Notes under the pieces: generated by a model
The model's input: only the letters and a program-made list of their open reading frames with translations
Databases searched by the model: none
What the model was told of the DNA's origin: nothing
Origin: an uncultured Clostridia bacterium
Lineage (GTDB): Bacteria; Bacillota; Clostridia; Lachnospirales; Anaerotignaceae
Assembly (NCBI GenBank): GCA_937888765.1
Contig: CALASU010000081.1
Coordinates: 1-13,437, forward strand
Direction of reading: 5' to 3'
DNA: 13,437 nt
Shown here: one piece after another, positions 12,392 to 13,437 of the stretch
Layout: each line of letters starts with the position of its first letter
How positions within the stretch are numbered: the first letter of the stretch is position 1
Program-made: the position numbers and the translations under genes

Positions 12392-13437
12392 CTATGCAAC
12401 TCTGGTTTGCTTGGCAGCATTGTATTGGCTGCTGTGCTCCTGCGGAGTAATGATTGCAAAAGGTTTTTCATCTCTGAGCATTGCAAATATTATGTTGCAG
12501 ACTTTATGAGAAACAGCACCCATAGCTACGAGCTTTGGTTTTGACTTGCATTTCTCCAGATAATACTCTCGCAGTACGGGATTTTTAGCTGTTCCAGTGC
12601 GAGAAATGGCGATGCTCTGCAAGGTTAATGTATGAATGACACGTCTTGCTATAGAGGAACCTCGTTTAGACATTTTCACTTTGGTTCCTTCAAATTTGCC
12701 GGATTGTTTTACAGCCGGATCAAGACCGAAATAGGCAAAAAGCTGCTTTGGTTTTGCAAAGGCAGTAAAATCGCCAATCTCACCCATAAGAGTGACAGCA
12801 GACAGGAAGCCGGCACCTTTGAATGTTTCGATCAGATGGATCTGTTTTACGAAATCGGTATCTTCATTAGCATCTATCAGTTCATGCATTGCATCAAGAA
12901 TGCCTTTGATCTCTTCATCATACTTGCGAATGAAGCTGATATATAAGCGGATGCGTCTGATATTGCTGTCTAAGATATAACCGAATTCGTTTGCATTATG
13001 AGCTGCCTGAATAATGGCATGATATCTGCTTTCAGCATAGGCGATCCCGAAACGGGCAGTTGATCTGATGGTATCAATGATTTCCTGCTTATCTGCTTCA
13101 ATAAAAGCAGTGGGAGAAGCATATCTGTCCAGTAAAGTCAGAGAAGTATTAGTCGTGATCTTGGAGAATATACCAAGATACTGCGGGAATGCCATACGCA
13201 GTTCACCTTGCAGTTTATTGACATATGCGCTGCGGTTATCCATTAGATCATAGTATTCACGACAGAGATTACGGCAGTTTAAGGTAAGATCAGAAGGCAT
13301 AAGAGAAACCTTCAGATCAGGTTTTAAACCAATGAGAGCAGCTTTTTTTGAATCAAAACGATCATTATGTACTTTTCTAATATTGATATTTGTGCTATTC
13401 TTAGTGATGATAGGATTGATAACTGAGCAGTTAAAAC
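12392..13437 (-). CDS. IS110-family recombinase (transposase), 5' end outside window
   Basis: The frame is open to the window edge, so the ATG at 13300 is internal; about 347 residues are visible of the roughly 400 usual for the family. Before that Met the translation reads NPIITKNS and KVHNDRFDSKKAALIGL, the end of the RuvC-like DEDD catalytic domain (the D-x-x-D at 13352-13363 fits its acidic motif). The middle is helical. The C-terminal Transposase_20 domain is intact: FKGAGFLSAVTLMGEIGDF, then AYFGLDPAVKQSGKF (Ser-Gly near 12699-12703), MSKRGSSIARR and NPVLREYYLEKCKSKPK. These enzymes insert their element at guide-RNA-specified sites without DDE chemistry. The stop is TAG at 12392-12394. 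No frameshift is visible, so the copy may be active. The N-terminus and left end are not in view. Confidence 0.93.
   Translation of the reverse strand, partial: FNCSVINPIITKNSTNINIRKVHNDRFDSKKAALIGLKPDLKVSLMPSDLTLNCRNLCREYYDLMDNRSAYVNKLQGELRMAFPQYLGIFSKITTNTSLTLLDRYASPTAFIEADKQEIIDTIRSTARFGIAYAESRYHAIIQAAHNANEFGYILDSNIRRIRLYISFIRKYDEEIKGILDAMHELIDANEDTDFVKQIHLIETFKGAGFLSAVTLMGEIGDFTAFAKPKQLFAYFGLDPAVKQSGKFEGTKVKMSKRGSSIARRVIHTLTLQSIAISRTGTAKNPVLREYYLEKCKSKPKLVAMGAVSHKVCNIIFAMLRDEKPFAIITPQEHSSQYNAAKQTRVA

Noticed and set aside
13301..13437. The ATG at 13300 as the recombinase start
   Set aside because: The frame remains open to the window edge and encodes the expected end of the RuvC-like domain, so the gene continues beyond 13437.

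Overview
The window looks like the chromosome of an anaerobic, low-to-mid GC Gram-positive bacterium of the Clostridia, probably gut-associated. The signs are strong AGGAGG-type ribosome binding sites, Rho-independent terminators after most genes, a bile-salt-hydrolase-type enzyme, a C_GCAxxG_C_C-family protein, a copper-amine-oxidase-like secreted protein, and tRNA genes without an encoded CCA. I cannot assign a genus from sequence alone.

Layout. Positions 1-8550 hold chromosomal genes, all on the minus strand. They are a choloylglycine hydrolase family enzyme (64-1038); a compact three-gene set read in the order C_GCAxxG_C_C protein, secreted copper-amine-oxidase-domain protein, CheW adaptor with an inserted zinc-binding CZB domain (3288 down to 1139); two tandem paralogous four-helix-bundle methyl-accepting chemotaxis proteins (3434-5125 and 5289-6992); a GC-rich, highly structured intergenic element (7109-7270); and a class I PLP-dependent aminotransferase with a structured leader (7351-8550). 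Each transcription unit has a recognisable terminator. Positions 9068-9242 carry tRNA-Ser(GCU) with its promoter and two terminators. Positions 9271-9463 are the decayed remnant of a SLOG-like gene, and 9588-9827 encode a small XRE regulator on the plus strand.

At 9913-9954 lies the 3' half of an initiator tRNA-Met, from the anticodon loop to the 3' end, still followed by a tRNA-type terminator at 9881-9909. This is the signature of one end of an element integrated in a tRNA gene. Everything to its right is visibly more AT-rich up to about 12,300 and looks like island cargo: a two-pass membrane protein of unknown function with a C-terminal Rossmann-like segment (10156-11409), a 5'-truncated gene with a serine-rich linker and an uncharacterised C-terminal domain (11586-12191), and an IS110-family recombinase that runs off the right edge (12392-13437).

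How it may work together: the two chemoreceptors share a perfectly identical signalling core (374 bp of identical DNA), so both should dock to the same CheA/CheW arrays. The nearby CheW carries the full set of CZB zinc ligands, which suggests a metal- or oxidant-responsive coupling protein. I see no complete new multi-gene system. The most distinctive features are the CZB-in-CheW adaptor, the gene-conversion tract, the tRNA-fMet attachment-site remnant with unknown cargo, and the folded GC-rich intergenic element.
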